A stretch of 64,000 nt of DNA, taken from contig JBCCGG010000002.1 in NCBI GenBank assembly GCA_039029395.1, positions 124,001 through 188,000 of the forward strand, given 5' to 3'. The stretch's first letter is position 1. Every line of letters starts with the position of its first letter. This stretch comes from JBCCGG01 sp039029395. GTDB taxonomy: Bacteria > Pseudomonadota > Alphaproteobacteria > Kiloniellales > JAKSDN01. The notes below the pieces were generated by a model. It made no database searches and was not told the origin of the DNA. It saw only the letters and a list, made by a program, of their open reading frames with translations. This document shows positions 1-7,612 of this stretch, in pieces. The translations under genes and the position numbers were made by a program.

Positions 1-41
1 AGGGCGGCCAGGGCGGTGCGGAAGTCGGATCTAACGGACAT
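1..41 (-). CDS. 5' end of an unidentified gene, cut by the window edge
   Basis: An ATG on the minus strand (codon at 39-41) opens 13 codons, MSVRSDFRTALAA, before the window ends. An AAGGAA-type ribosome binding site sits at a good distance upstream (around 50-54). It would be divergent from the AraC regulator. Too little is visible to assign a family. Confidence 0.4.
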   Translation of the reverse strand, partial: MSVRSDFRTALAA

Positions 42-194
42 GGGATCTGTTCCTTCATTGCTGGGACAATTGCGAAAAGGGAGCTAACGGGGCCTTCCTT
101 GGCCCGTGGCTGTTTCATAAATTGCTGGGCAAGAGCACACTTTCCATGCCAGAAAGTTCCGGATTTCTGCTCATTCGTTCGGAAATGGCCTACG

Positions 195-1130
195 ATGGAC
201 GTGCTCAGCGACATTCTTGACCTGGTCCGCCTCCAGGGCTCGCTCTACTTTCGCACTGCCTTCAACGCGCCCTGGGGGGTCAAGGTACCGGCCTACAAGA
301 ACGTCGCGCGCTTCCACCTGGTGGCCCGCGGCCAGTGCTGGATCACGGTCGACGGTCAGGAGCCGACGATCGCGCTCTCGACCGGCGATCTGATCCTGAT
401 CCCCCACGGCTCGGGCCACACCCTGCGCGACGCACCGGACACCCCGGCCGAGACGGTCGAGCGTGTGCTCGAGGAGACCTGCTACCCTGGCGAGGGTGTC
501 TTGGTCTATGGCGGGCCCGACCTGGGCAACGCGACCAGCCTGATCTGCGGCCACTTCGCCTTCGACGAGGCGGCCGGCCACCCGCTGCTCGACGCCTTGC
601 CGCCCTTCATCCACGTCAAAGGCACCGAAAGCCTGAACGTCGTATGGCTGGAAAACGCCATGCGCTTCATGGGCCACGAGGCCGGCACCGGCAGGATCGG
701 CAGCGAGGCCATCGTGCTGCGCCTGACCGAGATCATCTTCATTCAGGTGATCCGCACCTACGCCGAGGGTGCCGGCGCCGAGCAGCGCATCATCTCGGGC
801 ATCGCCGACCCCCAAATCGGCCGGGCGCTCGCCGCCGTGCACCGCAGCCCCGAATCCCCCTGGACTCTGGAGAACCTGGCCCGCGAGGCCGGCCTGTCGC
901 GCACCTCCTTCGTGCTGCGCTTCAACGAACTGATGGGCATGACCGCCCTGCAGTACCTGACCCGCTGGCGCACCCAGAAGGCGCGCAAGCTCTTGATCGA
1001 GGACACGATCCCGCCGGCCGAGGTGGCCGCGCGGGTCGGCTACCAGTCCGAGGCCGCCTTCGCCCGGGTCTTCAAAAAGCACTACGGGGTCGGCCCGGCG
1101 ACCTACCGGCGCCAGCGGGCGGCGCGGTAA
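195..1130 (+). CDS. AraC family transcriptional regulator with N-terminal cupin domain
   Basis: A 311-residue regulator. The first ~180 residues form an AraC-type cupin (Cupin_6-like) ligand-binding region with the stretch STGDLILIPHGSGHTL typical of these sensors. The last ~90 residues hold the two helix-turn-helix motifs (LENLAREAGLSRTSFVLRF and PPAEVAARVGYQSEAAFARV) of the AraC DNA-binding domain. The frame stays open up to a TTG at 99, but the ATG at 195 starts exactly at the expected domain boundary. It lies 68 nt upstream of a CaiD-like hydratase on the same strand, so it probably controls that gene or the divergent gene at 1-41. The ligand is not deducible from sequence. Confidence 0.87.
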   Translation: MDVLSDILDLVRLQGSLYFRTAFNAPWGVKVPAYKNVARFHLVARGQCWITVDGQEPTIALSTGDLILIPHGSGHTLRDAPDTPAETVERVLEETCYPGEGVLVYGGPDLGNATSLICGHFAFDEAAGHPLLDALPPFIHVKGTESLNVVWLENAMRFMGHEAGTGRIGSEAIVLRLTEIIFIQVIRTYAEGAGAEQRIISGIADPQIGRALAAVHRSPESPWTLENLAREAGLSRTSFVLRFNELMGMTALQYLTRWRTQKARKLLIEDTIPPAEVAARVGYQSEAAFARVFKKHYGVGPATYRRQRAAR

Positions 1131-1198
1131 TCCCTTGCCAAGGCACGCCATCTCGCGGCAAGAGTCGTCCGTCATTACTCAAGGAGGCAAGCAGCGAG

Positions 1199-2011
1199 AT
1201 GAGCGAAGACGCGCCCCTGATCGTCGAGCGAAACGGCAAGGTGCTGGAGATCACCATGAACCGGCCGCCGGTCAATGCGATCAATTCCGATCTCTCCGAC
1301 CGCATGTATGAGGCCTTTTGCACCCTGCGGGACGACCCGGCGCTGACCCTGGGGCTGGTCACCGGCACGGGCGAGCGCTGCTTTTCCGCCGGCTGGGACT
1401 TGAAGGAGGTGACCGCGCGCGCGGATGAGGTGGAGAACGTCGCCCAGCTCGGCGTCACGCCGGGCGGCTTTGCCGGCTATACCGAGATGTGGGACCTCAA
1501 CAAGCCGGTGATCGCCGCGGTCAACGGCGCGACCATCGGCGGCGGCTTCGAGGTGGCGCTGGCCGCCGACATCATCCTGGCAGCCGACCACGTGGAGTTC
1601 TGGCTGCCCGAGATGGAGCGCGGCCTGCTGGCCGACGCCGGAGCGATCCAGCGCCTGCCCCGCCGGGTGCCCTACAACGTGGCCATGGAGCTGCTCTACA
1701 CCGGCCGCCGCTTGAGCGCCCAGGAGGCCAAGCACTGGGGCCTGGTTCACGAGGTCCTGCCGCTGGCCGACCTGATGCCGCGGGCACGGGAATTGGCCCA
1801 GCAGATCGCCGAGGGCGCGCCCTTGGCGCTCCAGGCCCTGAAAGAGGTGGTGCCGGCGATCGTCGACATGCCCCTGAAGGAGGCCTTCGCCTGCCTCAAG
1901 CCGGGGCAGTGCGAGCTGCCACTCTACAACAAGATGATGGCCTCGGAGGATTTCCTGGAAGGGCCGCGGGCCTTCGCCGAAAAGCGCAAGCCGGTATGGA
2001 AGGGGCGGTAA
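1199..2011 (+). CDS. caiD: Enoyl-CoA hydratase family protein, crotonobetainyl-CoA hydratase (CaiD)-like
   Basis: A 270-residue crotonase-fold protein. The oxyanion-hole segment ERCFSAGWDLKE and the KPVIAAVNGATIGGGFE segment are present, and the C-terminus FAEKRKPVWKGR closely resembles the E. coli CaiD ending. CaiD hydrates crotonobetainyl-CoA to carnitinyl-CoA; other short-chain enoyl-CoA substrates are equally possible because no other cai gene is adjacent. The start ATG is preceded by a strong AAGGAGG (1181-1187). It follows an AraC regulator on the same strand. A decayed copy of this gene's 3' end seems to lie at 5303-5380. Confidence 0.82.
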   Translation: MSEDAPLIVERNGKVLEITMNRPPVNAINSDLSDRMYEAFCTLRDDPALTLGLVTGTGERCFSAGWDLKEVTARADEVENVAQLGVTPGGFAGYTEMWDLNKPVIAAVNGATIGGGFEVALAADIILAADHVEFWLPEMERGLLADAGAIQRLPRRVPYNVAMELLYTGRRLSAQEAKHWGLVHEVLPLADLMPRARELAQQIAEGAPLALQALKEVVPAIVDMPLKEAFACLKPGQCELPLYNKMMASEDFLEGPRAFAEKRKPVWKGR

Positions 2012-2058
2012 GGGGCTGAGGCGCCCCAGCGTCACCCCGATCCTCGGCTGGCCCCCTT

Positions 2059-2643
2059 TTAGTTCCTGCGGGGGGTGAAATACTCGTCGACCCGGCGGAT
2101 ATCGATATCTAGCTGCTGATCCGCATCCCTTTCCCACGCGGCAAGCTGCGTTTTCCGCTTCTTCAGCTTGCTCGAGGCGGCATAAAGGCAATCGACGTCG
2201 TCTGCGCAATTACTATAATCTTGTGCGAAAGTCCGTTCAGCGGCTTGTCGCTGCTGGCTGATGAATCGGGTGGCCGCGTCGTGCTTCGCCCAAGCCATCC
2301 CGAAGGCTTCCTTGACGGTGGTCTCGGGACCGAATGTCAGGTCCTCGGGCCGCTCCGGGCCCTTGCCGTCGGCAAAGGTGCCAGGGACTATATCTCTCCT
2401 AATCTCTTGCGCATCCGCAGCCTTTACCCACCAGCAATCATTGCCCTCTGGGCCACGCTTGGCGATATCATAGCCGTTCTTCGGCATGTCCTTGTTCTTG
2501 CACGATGCCTTGACCCAGTCCTTGTTGGCCGGAACGTCAAAGTCGTCCTGGCCCTGCGCCTGCACGTCGCTCAGGCCTGGGCCAAGCAACAAACCGAGCG
2601 CCAAGACGCCGCCGGCACAAAAACGTCCGAGATCAACCGACAT
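2059..2643 (-). CDS. Secreted hypothetical protein
   Basis: A 194-residue protein with an N-terminal signal peptide (hydrophobic stretch GGVLALGLLLGPGLSDVQAQ, residues ~12-31, with an Ala-Gln-Ala-like cleavage site). The mature part is polar and has five cysteines, including CADDVDC, suggesting disulfides in the periplasm. The C-terminal half is charged and helical, vaguely like lysozyme-inhibitor or DUF1311 proteins, but I cannot assign a family. An AGAGGA site precedes the ATG. It is a single gene, convergent with the CaiD-like gene. Confidence 0.7.
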   Translation of the reverse strand: MSVDLGRFCAGGVLALGLLLGPGLSDVQAQGQDDFDVPANKDWVKASCKNKDMPKNGYDIAKRGPEGNDCWWVKAADAQEIRRDIVPGTFADGKGPERPEDLTFGPETTVKEAFGMAWAKHDAATRFISQQRQAAERTFAQDYSNCADDVDCLYAASSKLKKRKTQLAAWERDADQQLDIDIRRVDEYFTPRRN

Positions 2644-2784
2644 ACCCGAGTCCTCTTTGGTGCGTCATCGCGGGACTGTTGGGCAAGTATATCGCCGAAA
2701 CCCGACGAGAGAAGCGCCCACCTTTGCTCGATTCGCTGCAAAGGTCGTGACACCGGCCATTGGCCCGCGGGTTCAGCGGCTAGG

Positions 2785-3366
2785 CTAGGTTTGCCCGCGC
2801 CCGTCCTCCGCCAGTCGCTCCGCCGCCCGGGCTGCCGCTGCCACATAGCTGCGGTCGCCGTGGATCAGCACCAGCGATAGGCATCCTTCGATCAGCAGCA
2901 TGACTTGGCGGGCCAGGTGCTCGGGTGCCGCGGCACTCAAGCGGGTCAGCTCGTCCGCCAGCCAGGCCTCGACGGCGGCCTTGTGGTGGTGGGCCGCTTG
3001 GCGCACTGGATGACCGGGCAGGTCGGCCAGCTCCATGGTCAGACGCGTGAAGCCCGAGCCGTGCCAGCGCGGCGTCGCCGCCCAGCTCTCCAGCGCGGCG
3101 AACACGCCCAGGAGATAGGCACCCGGGGTCTTTGCCGCCTGCTTGCCCCAAGTTCGAATGTGCGCCAGGGCATGGCGATGCTGCGCGTCGAGCACGGCCG
3201 CCGCCAGGGCGTCCTTGCTGGCGAAGTGATAGTAAAGCGTTTTCTTGGTGACGCCTCCGGCCAATGCGATGGCATCCATGCTGACCCGCGCAAACCCCTC
3301 CTTGTAGAAGAGCTCGTAGGCGGCGGAGAGAATTCGGCTACGGGTGCGGTCGGCTGAGCGGGACAT
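2785..3366 (-). CDS. TetR/AcrR family transcriptional regulator
   Basis: A 193-residue TetR-type repressor. Residues ~8-55 carry the conserved helix-turn-helix (RILSAAYELFYKEGFARVSM, then AGGVTKKTLYYHFASKDAL), followed by an alpha-helical ligand domain. The frame stays open to a TTG at 3432, but ATG 3366 gives the standard TetR N-terminus MSRSADRTRSRIL. A palindromic operator (3378-3397) sits directly upstream, which suggests autorepression and control of the divergent gene at 3457. Confidence 0.9.
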   Translation of the reverse strand: MSRSADRTRSRILSAAYELFYKEGFARVSMDAIALAGGVTKKTLYYHFASKDALAAAVLDAQHRHALAHIRTWGKQAAKTPGAYLLGVFAALESWAATPRWHGSGFTRLTMELADLPGHPVRQAAHHHKAAVEAWLADELTRLSAAAPEHLARQVMLLIEGCLSLVLIHGDRSYVAAAARAAERLAEDGRGQT

Positions 3367-3377
3367 AGTTGGCAAAG

Positions 3378-3397
3378 TATACTGACTAGTGAGTATA
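3378..3397. promoter_or_regulatory. Palindromic operator, probably bound by the adjacent TetR regulator
   Basis: The 20-bp sequence TATACTGACTAGTGAGTATA is an almost perfect inverted repeat (arms TATACT and AGTATA around an ACTAGT core). It begins 12 bp upstream of the tetR start and lies in the 90-bp divergent gap. Length and position are typical of TetR-family operators. Binding is inferred. Confidence 0.7.
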
Positions 3398-3456
3398 AAA
3401 AATAGCAGGGACGCAATAGGCTCGACGGGCACCTGAAAATTTCAGGAGGAGACCCG

Positions 3457-3879
3457 ATGGATGCGCTCCTCACGGCCATGGTGATGTGGCTATCGGTCAA
3501 TTTCGGCCTACCGCCCAGCTACGACCACCTGGCTGTCCAATTGGTTCCGCCAAACCGGACCGTCGCGGCCCGCTATGGTGCCGTCGACTCCAGCAAGCAC
3601 GGCGAGGTGGTAGCAGTCTACCGGGATGCCACGCGGACCATCCTTCTATCCGAGGGGCGGAGCGGCGAGACGCCGGCCGAGCTTTCCATCCTGGTCCACG
3701 AGTTGGTGCATCATCTCCAAAACGAAGCGGGTCAACGCTACCCCTGCGCGGCCGCGCGGGAGAAAACCGCCTACGCCGCCCAAGACGCTTGGCTCGGCCT
3801 TTTTGGAAGGAGCCTTGAAAGCGACTTTGGACTCGACAAGGCGACCCTAATGCTGATGACCCACTGCACGCCGTCCTAG
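3457..3879 (+). CDS. Small zincin-like protein with HELVHH motif (DUF6647-like)
   Basis: A 140-residue protein whose centre carries HELVHH (residues ~85-90) in the context SILVHELVHHLQNEAG, the HExxH zinc-binding helix of metallopeptidases. The N-terminus has a short hydrophobic stretch (ALLTAMVMWLSVNFGLPP) that may be a weak signal or membrane anchor. The start ATG follows a strong AGGAGGAG site (3444-3451). It is divergent from tetR and shares its operator region, so it is probably in that regulon. The third zinc ligand and peptidase activity are not established. Confidence 0.72.
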   Translation: MDALLTAMVMWLSVNFGLPPSYDHLAVQLVPPNRTVAARYGAVDSSKHGEVVAVYRDATRTILLSEGRSGETPAELSILVHELVHHLQNEAGQRYPCAAAREKTAYAAQDAWLGLFGRSLESDFGLDKATLMLMTHCTPS

Positions 3880-4007
3880 CGCTGGCCGCCGATCGCGTCC
3901 TCAAGTCTGAACTCTGTGACTTTTGCCACTTAGGATCGCGGTCTCCTCACCATAGGATTGGACCAATTGAAGAACTGTTGCTCATTCACTCAATCGGAAA
4001 TTTGGTC

Positions 4008-4223
4008 ATGGAAAACATTGAATTTGACAGCTCCCACTCCTTTTCTCGAACCTTCACCCGCCAGGAAATCGAACGGAACATGGCGCGCGCCCGCCGCCTG
4101 CGCACGGAGACGATGGCCGCATTGGGGTCAGCCGCCTTGCACAAACTGCGCAGGCTTCTCTCCAAGAGTGGATCGCATGATGCGCGCAACCTAGCGCGGG
4201 TTGCGGACGCCAAGCGCCTTTGA
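4008..4223 (+). CDS. Small basic hypothetical protein
   Basis: A 71-residue product from ATG 4008 (an upstream TTG at 3978 is possible). It is rich in Arg/Lys with an amphipathic helix (FTRQEIERNMARARRLRTET), resembling the small basic proteins often seen in alphaproteobacteria (RSP_7527 or DUF1127-like), but I cannot make a firm match. It lies 14 nt upstream of the lrgA-like reading frame, on the same strand. Confidence 0.5.
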   Translation: MENIEFDSSHSFSRTFTRQEIERNMARARRLRTETMAALGSAALHKLRRLLSKSGSHDARNLARVADAKRL

Positions 4224-4237
4224 CGGGGAACCGTGCC

Positions 4238-4597
4238 ATGCTCCGTTCCTTGGCCATCGTGCTCGCCCTCGCGATCGCCGGAGACTGATTCGCGCGCGCC
4301 ATCCATGCGCCGGTGCCGGGCGCAGCGTTCGGCATGCTTCTGCTGGCCATTGTTTTCGCCCGGCGCCGTGGCCCGGGGGAGTCCATGGCCCGGCTGTTCG
4401 ACGGTCTGGCGCCCCATCTGCCGCTGTTCTTTGTTCCGGCCGCAGTGGGCATCGTGGCTAGCGTGAAGCTGCTGAGTCAGGCCTGGGTCCACATCGCCGT
4501 GGCCATCGCGCTGGGCACCGCCGTTACGATCGCCACAACCGGCTGGGTCGCCCAAGCGCTGCTACGGAGCACCATGGAGTGGCGCCATCGTGATTGA
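4238..4597 (+). pseudogene. CidA/LrgA-like holin-type membrane protein gene interrupted by an in-frame TGA
   Basis: Read from ATG 4238, the frame encodes a CidA/LrgA (YohJ)-type protein of ~119 residues: a first hydrophobic segment, the family's conserved PVPGAAFGMLLLAI loop-helix, then LFFVPAAVGIVAS and a last membrane helix. Codon 17 is TGA (4286-4288), after MLRSLAIVLALAIAGD. Translation could restart at GTG 4313, but that product would lack the first membrane helix. The end overlaps the lrgB start by 8 nt, as in intact lrgAB pairs. Either a fresh nonsense mutation (for example from a Trp TGG codon) or a sequencing error. Confidence 0.72.
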
Positions 4598-5300
4598 GTG
4601 GATTGCCAGCCTGCAGGATCACGCGCTCTTCGGGCTCGCTTTGACTTTGGCCGCCTATGGCGCGGCGACCGCCCTGTGGAGCCGATTCAACCGGTCGGGG
4701 CTTTTGCACCCCGTTCTAGTCGCCACGCTGATCGTCTCTCTGGTGCTTATGGGATCGGGTCTCGATTATCAGGCCTACTTCATTCAAGCCCGGGTGCTCA
4801 ACGACGCCCTGGCCTTGATCTTGGTGTTGCTCGCGGTGCCGCTTTACCGCCAGTTTCCCCGCATCCGCCATGCCGGCTTGCCACTCGCCATCGCGTTGGC
4901 GGTCGGCTCGCTGGTGGCATTGGCGACCGCCCTGACCTTGCCGGTCCTGCTCGGCGCCAGCGAACAGCTGCTCGCCACTCTGGCGCCCAAGTCAGCGACC
5001 GCGGCAATTGCCGTACAGGTGGCGGAGCTGCTTGGCGGAGTCGGCGGATTGGCGGCCGTGATCGTGATCTCGACCGGGATCTTCGGCGCGGTCTTCGGCC
5101 TTCCGATCCTCGAAAGCCTTGGCGTTGATGACCCGAGGGCGCAGGGCTTCGCGCTGGGCGTTGCCTCCCACGCGATTGGCACGGCCCGCGCCTTTCAAAT
5201 CTCCGACACCGCCGGCGCCTTTGCCGGCCTCGGCATGATCCTCAACGGCCTTCTGACCATGGCACTGGTGCCGTTAGTGTTGACGATGTTGCGCGGATGA
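4590..5300 (+). CDS. LrgB/CidB (YohK) family membrane protein
   Basis: A 236-residue integral membrane protein with about seven hydrophobic segments. It contains the LrgB signatures LLAPKSATAAIAVQVAELLGG-like (here TLAPKSATAAIAVQVA) and GFALGVASHAIGTARAF. LrgB acts with LrgA in murein hydrolase control, and in other bacteria homologues export glycolate or pyruvate. It starts with GTG, overlapping the lrgA-like frame by 8 nt, so translation is probably coupled. Because the partner frame carries a stop, its function here is uncertain. Confidence 0.88.
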   Translation: MIEWIASLQDHALFGLALTLAAYGAATALWSRFNRSGLLHPVLVATLIVSLVLMGSGLDYQAYFIQARVLNDALALILVLLAVPLYRQFPRIRHAGLPLAIALAVGSLVALATALTLPVLLGASEQLLATLAPKSATAAIAVQVAELLGGVGGLAAVIVISTGIFGAVFGLPILESLGVDDPRAQGFALGVASHAIGTARAFQISDTAGAFAGLGMILNGLLTMALVPLVLTMLRG

Positions 5301-5302
5301 CG

Positions 5303-5380
5303 GTGTCAGGAAATGACCTGGAAAGGCCCAGCGCATTAACCGAGAAGCGCAAGCCGGTGTGGGCAGGCAGCGAAACCTAG
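5303..5380 (+). pseudogene. Remnant of an enoyl-CoA hydratase C-terminus
   Basis: One frame reads VSGNDLERPSALTEKRKPVW, then AGSET and a TAG at 5378-5380. This aligns with the last residues of the CaiD-like protein encoded at 1199-2011 (SEDFLEGPRAFAEKRKPVW, then KGR, stop). The EKRKPVW block is identical and the DNA gcaagccggt(a/g)tgg is nearly so. No upstream crotonase sequence is visible, since lrgB directly precedes it. Best read as the 3' scar of a deleted or duplicated hydratase gene. Confidence 0.55.
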
Positions 5381-5549
5381 TATCCGCGTGGAGTCCCAAA
5401 CCCTTCTCCACCCCGTCGCCTCAAGACCGGTAGCACTTTTTTCGCAACGTCTGCCCCTTACGCCTGCGAAACCAAAGGGCCTGTTCGATCGGCCGCTTAA
5501 GAGCCACCCACACTGCATCGAATCGATACTTGAACCCTTTGGTGAAACA

Positions 5550-5592
5550 TGGTCTCTCAAAGTTGTACTACAGTGTGGGCTTCGAGAGACCA
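5550..5592. repeat. 13-bp inverted repeat upstream of the resolvase remnant
   Basis: TGGTCTCTCAAAG (5550-5562) and CTTCGAGAGACCA (5580-5592) are inverted copies with one mismatch, separated by 17 bp and ending 4 bp before the resolvase ATG. It could be an old recombination subsite or operator, or simply a hairpin. There is no direct evidence of binding. Confidence 0.5.
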
Positions 5593-5596
5593 GAAC

Positions 5597-5971
5597 ATGC
5601 TCGTTGGATACGCTCAGGTCTCGTCTGACGACGAGAACGCACAGCAGCAGCTCGCCGCGCTACGAGACGTCGGCTGCGAACGCATCTTTACCGAGGCGGC
5701 CTCGGAAGCATCGGGAGACCGGCCGGAACTAACAGCCGCCCTGGACTCCATGGGTAAAGAGGACACCCTTGTCGTTTGGCGGCTCGACTGCCTGACCGAC
5801 TCCATGACGCAGCTTATCGAGATCGTGGAGACGATTGAAAAGCGGGGTGTTCATCTCCGTTCGCTTAATGACGCCATCGACACCACAACGTCTGGAGGAC
5901 GTCTGGTGTTTCGCGTGTTCGGGGCCTTGGCGAATCTGGGCGAAAAGCGCGGGCACTCTGAGGGCGCATAG
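5597..5971 (+). pseudogene. Decayed serine recombinase (Tn3-type resolvase), truncated and lacking catalytic arginines
   Basis: A 124-codon frame that matches the resolvase catalytic domain (MLVGYAQVSSDDENAQQQL, CERIFTEAASEASGDRPEL, TLVVWRLDCLTDS, TTTSGGRLVFRVFGALA). The nucleophile Ser10 equivalent is kept. Arg8 is Gln (YAQVS instead of YARVS), Arg68 is Cys and Arg71 is Asp (LDCLTD instead of LDRLGR). The frame diverges after GALANLGEKR and stops, so the long E helix and the DNA-binding HTH are missing. Not expected to be active; it marks an old mobile element. Confidence 0.8.
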
Positions 5972-6144
5972 ACGCGCGCTCAAGTCGCCGGAGCGGGTAG
6001 AGGCGCATAGGAATGAGGGACGTATCGAAAGGCGCTGAACCTCTCGATTCGCCTACTCTTCCAATCCTTGCCGCGTCAAAAGTATGAACGCACGACCCTA
6101 GGTTCCAGACGGTATTTTTGACGAAGGCCTTCGCCACATTTCGA

Positions 6145-6390
6145 TTAATGTTGAATCGCCCGAACCACGATCGCGATGATCGTCTCCTCGCCGAGCGCCC
6201 GGCAGGCCTCCAGGCGGTGCAGGCCGTTGACCAGCACGTAGCGCTCGCCGTCCTGGCGCACCCGGATCGCCGTGTGCTGGCCTTCTTCCAGGATGCTCTC
6301 GGCCAAGGCCGCCACCTTAGCCTCGTCAAGCTCGGCCCGGCGCTTGGCGGGCACGTAGACCTGGTCGATCGGGATGCGGACGTCTTCCAT
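6145..6390 (-). CDS. Stand-alone ParB/sulfiredoxin-like N-terminal domain protein
   Basis: An 81-residue protein consisting only of a ParB N-terminal (ParB/Srx) fold: VRIPIDQVYVPAKRRAELDE, then VAALAESILEEGQHTAIRVR and the core VNGLHRLEACRALGEE, which corresponds to the GxHRxxA nucleotide-binding motif. There is no HTH or dimerisation domain, so it is not a chromosome-segregation ParB. Such small proteins occur on mobile elements and near nucleases. It lies between the resolvase remnant and a GntR gene, on the GntR strand with a 32-nt gap. Role unknown. Confidence 0.75.
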   Translation of the reverse strand: MEDVRIPIDQVYVPAKRRAELDEAKVAALAESILEEGQHTAIRVRQDGERYVLVNGLHRLEACRALGEETIIAIVVRAIQH

Positions 6391-6422
6391 GGCCAGTTAC
6401 TCTAGCCGGTTTCGCGCACCGC

Positions 6423-7154
6423 TCAAGACAGGGTAATGCCGTAGTGGCAGTGCCGGGTGTCGCAGAGGCTGAGCCGCCATTCGACCGCCTGGCCGTCGAT
6501 CGCCCGGGCGACCCGGTCGATCTCCAACAGGGGCGCGCCGGCCTCCAGCCCCAGGTGCCCGGCCGCCTCGGTCCCGGCGGCAACCGCGCGCAAGGCTTCC
6601 TCGGCGCGCTTCACGGTGATGCCGTAGCGGTGAGCGAAGAGGGAATAGAGCGTGTTGGGCAGGGTCTCGGCCTCCGCCAAGCCGGGGAAGAGGGCGGCCG
6701 GCAGCACCAGGCGCTCGAACACCGCCGGCCGGCCGTCGAGCTCGCGCAGGCGGGTCAGGCGCACAACCGGCGCGCCCCGCTCGAGCTCCAGGCGCCGGGC
6801 CTCCTGGCGCTTGGCCCGGCCGGCAGAGCGTTTCAGCAAGTGGCTCTTCGGGGTCGCCCGCCCGCCGTCGACGAGGCGCAGCTTGAAGAAGTGAAACAGC
6901 GCGTGTTCCTGATCATGCTCGGCGACGAAGGTGCCCCGGCCCTGGCGGCGCACCAAGAGCTTCTCGGCGGTCAGCTCGTCGAGCGCCTTGCGCACCGTGC
7001 CCTGGCTGACGCCGAGCTCTTCGGCCAGCTGAAATTCGCTGGGCAGAAGCGCGCCCGGCTTCCAGTGGCCGGTCACCAAGCGCTCGGTCAAACGCTCCTT
7101 GACCTGGCGATAGAGCGGGTGAAAGCCCAAGGGCGGGTCGGCCGGCTGTTGCAC
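6423..7154 (-). CDS. GntR family regulator with UTRA domain, probable sulfolactate locus regulator
   Basis: A 243-residue HutC-type regulator. Residues ~10-75 are the winged helix (LYRQVKERLTERLVTGHWKP, LPSEFQLAEELGVSQGTVRK, RRQGRGTFVAEH); residues ~95-240 form the UTRA ligand-binding domain. Start chosen at GTG 7154, which has GAGGAG 7 nt upstream, rather than the TTG at 7196. It is divergent from suyA-suyB-comC, and a perfect palindrome lies in the shared promoter region. Likely represses that operon until sulfolactate or a derivative binds; this is inferred from context. Confidence 0.88.
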   Translation of the reverse strand: MQQPADPPLGFHPLYRQVKERLTERLVTGHWKPGALLPSEFQLAEELGVSQGTVRKALDELTAEKLLVRRQGRGTFVAEHDQEHALFHFFKLRLVDGGRATPKSHLLKRSAGRAKRQEARRLELERGAPVVRLTRLRELDGRPAVFERLVLPAALFPGLAEAETLPNTLYSLFAHRYGITVKRAEEALRAVAAGTEAAGHLGLEAGAPLLEIDRVARAIDGQAVEWRLSLCDTRHCHYGITLS

Positions 7155-7224
7155 CGGAAAAGCTCCTCGACTGTCTTGTCCGCAGACTAGCGGCAAAGCT
7201 TCGCCAGGTCGATTAAAATGTCTA

Positions 7225-7252
7225 TTGTCTTATATAAGACTCATGCTATAAC
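7225..7252 (+). promoter_or_regulatory. suyAB promoter overlapping a GntR-type operator
   Basis: GTCTTATATAAGAC (7227-7240) is a perfect 14-bp palindrome of the kind bound by HutC/GntR-UTRA repressors. A possible sigma-70 promoter overlaps it: -35 TTGTCT (7225-7230), 16 bp, -10 TATAAC (7247-7252). A repressor bound here would block RNA polymerase. The suyA start is 71 bp downstream. Confidence 0.65.
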
Positions 7253-7322
7253 CGAAACCAGCTGGCGGGCCCATGCGCCCGGCGGCATCTCTTTCTTTTG
7301 CATCATGGGGAGCAGGCGGACA

Positions 7323-7610
7323 ATGTCAGCACCGGACTTCATCGTCCACGACGCCGAGGACACGGTCGGCGTCATCGTCAAGGAGGGCATCGCGGCCGGC
7401 GCCAACTTGGAAGGCTGGGTCCTGGCCGACGACTCGCGGATCACGATCGAGGCCAAGGACGACATCCCGCTGGGCCACAAGATCGCGGTCAACGACATCG
7501 CCGACGGCGACACCATCATCAAGTATGGCCACGACATCGGCAAGGCGGTCGCCGCGATCGCCAAGGGCGCCCACGCCCACACCCAAAACGTCAAGACCAA
7601 GAGGTGGTAG
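7323..7610 (+). CDS. suyA: (2R)-sulfolactate sulfo-lyase subunit alpha (UxaA-family SAF-domain small subunit)
   Basis: A 95-residue SAF-domain protein, the small half of the altronate dehydratase/UxaA family in split form (VLADDSRITIEAKDDIPLGH, GDTIIKYGHDIGKAVAAIAK, then GAHAHTQNVKTKRW). It is paired with the large subunit 2 nt downstream. SuyAB cleaves (2R)-3-sulfolactate to pyruvate and sulfite. The sulfolactate assignment rests on the high likeness of the partner to SuyB and on the sulfolactate dehydrogenase-like gene that follows; a sugar-acid dehydratase is the alternative. An upstream in-frame TTG/GTG extension runs through the promoter and was rejected. Confidence 0.8.
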   Translation: MSAPDFIVHDAEDTVGVIVKEGIAAGANLEGWVLADDSRITIEAKDDIPLGHKIAVNDIADGDTIIKYGHDIGKAVAAIAKGAHAHTQNVKTKRW

Positions 7611-7612
7611 AG

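Noticed and set aside
4286..4288. TGA in the lrgA-like frame as selenocysteine or recoded Trp
   Set aside because: Many genes here end in TGA, no selenocysteine-insertion hairpin was evident, and LrgA proteins have no selenocysteine position. A point mutation or error is simpler.
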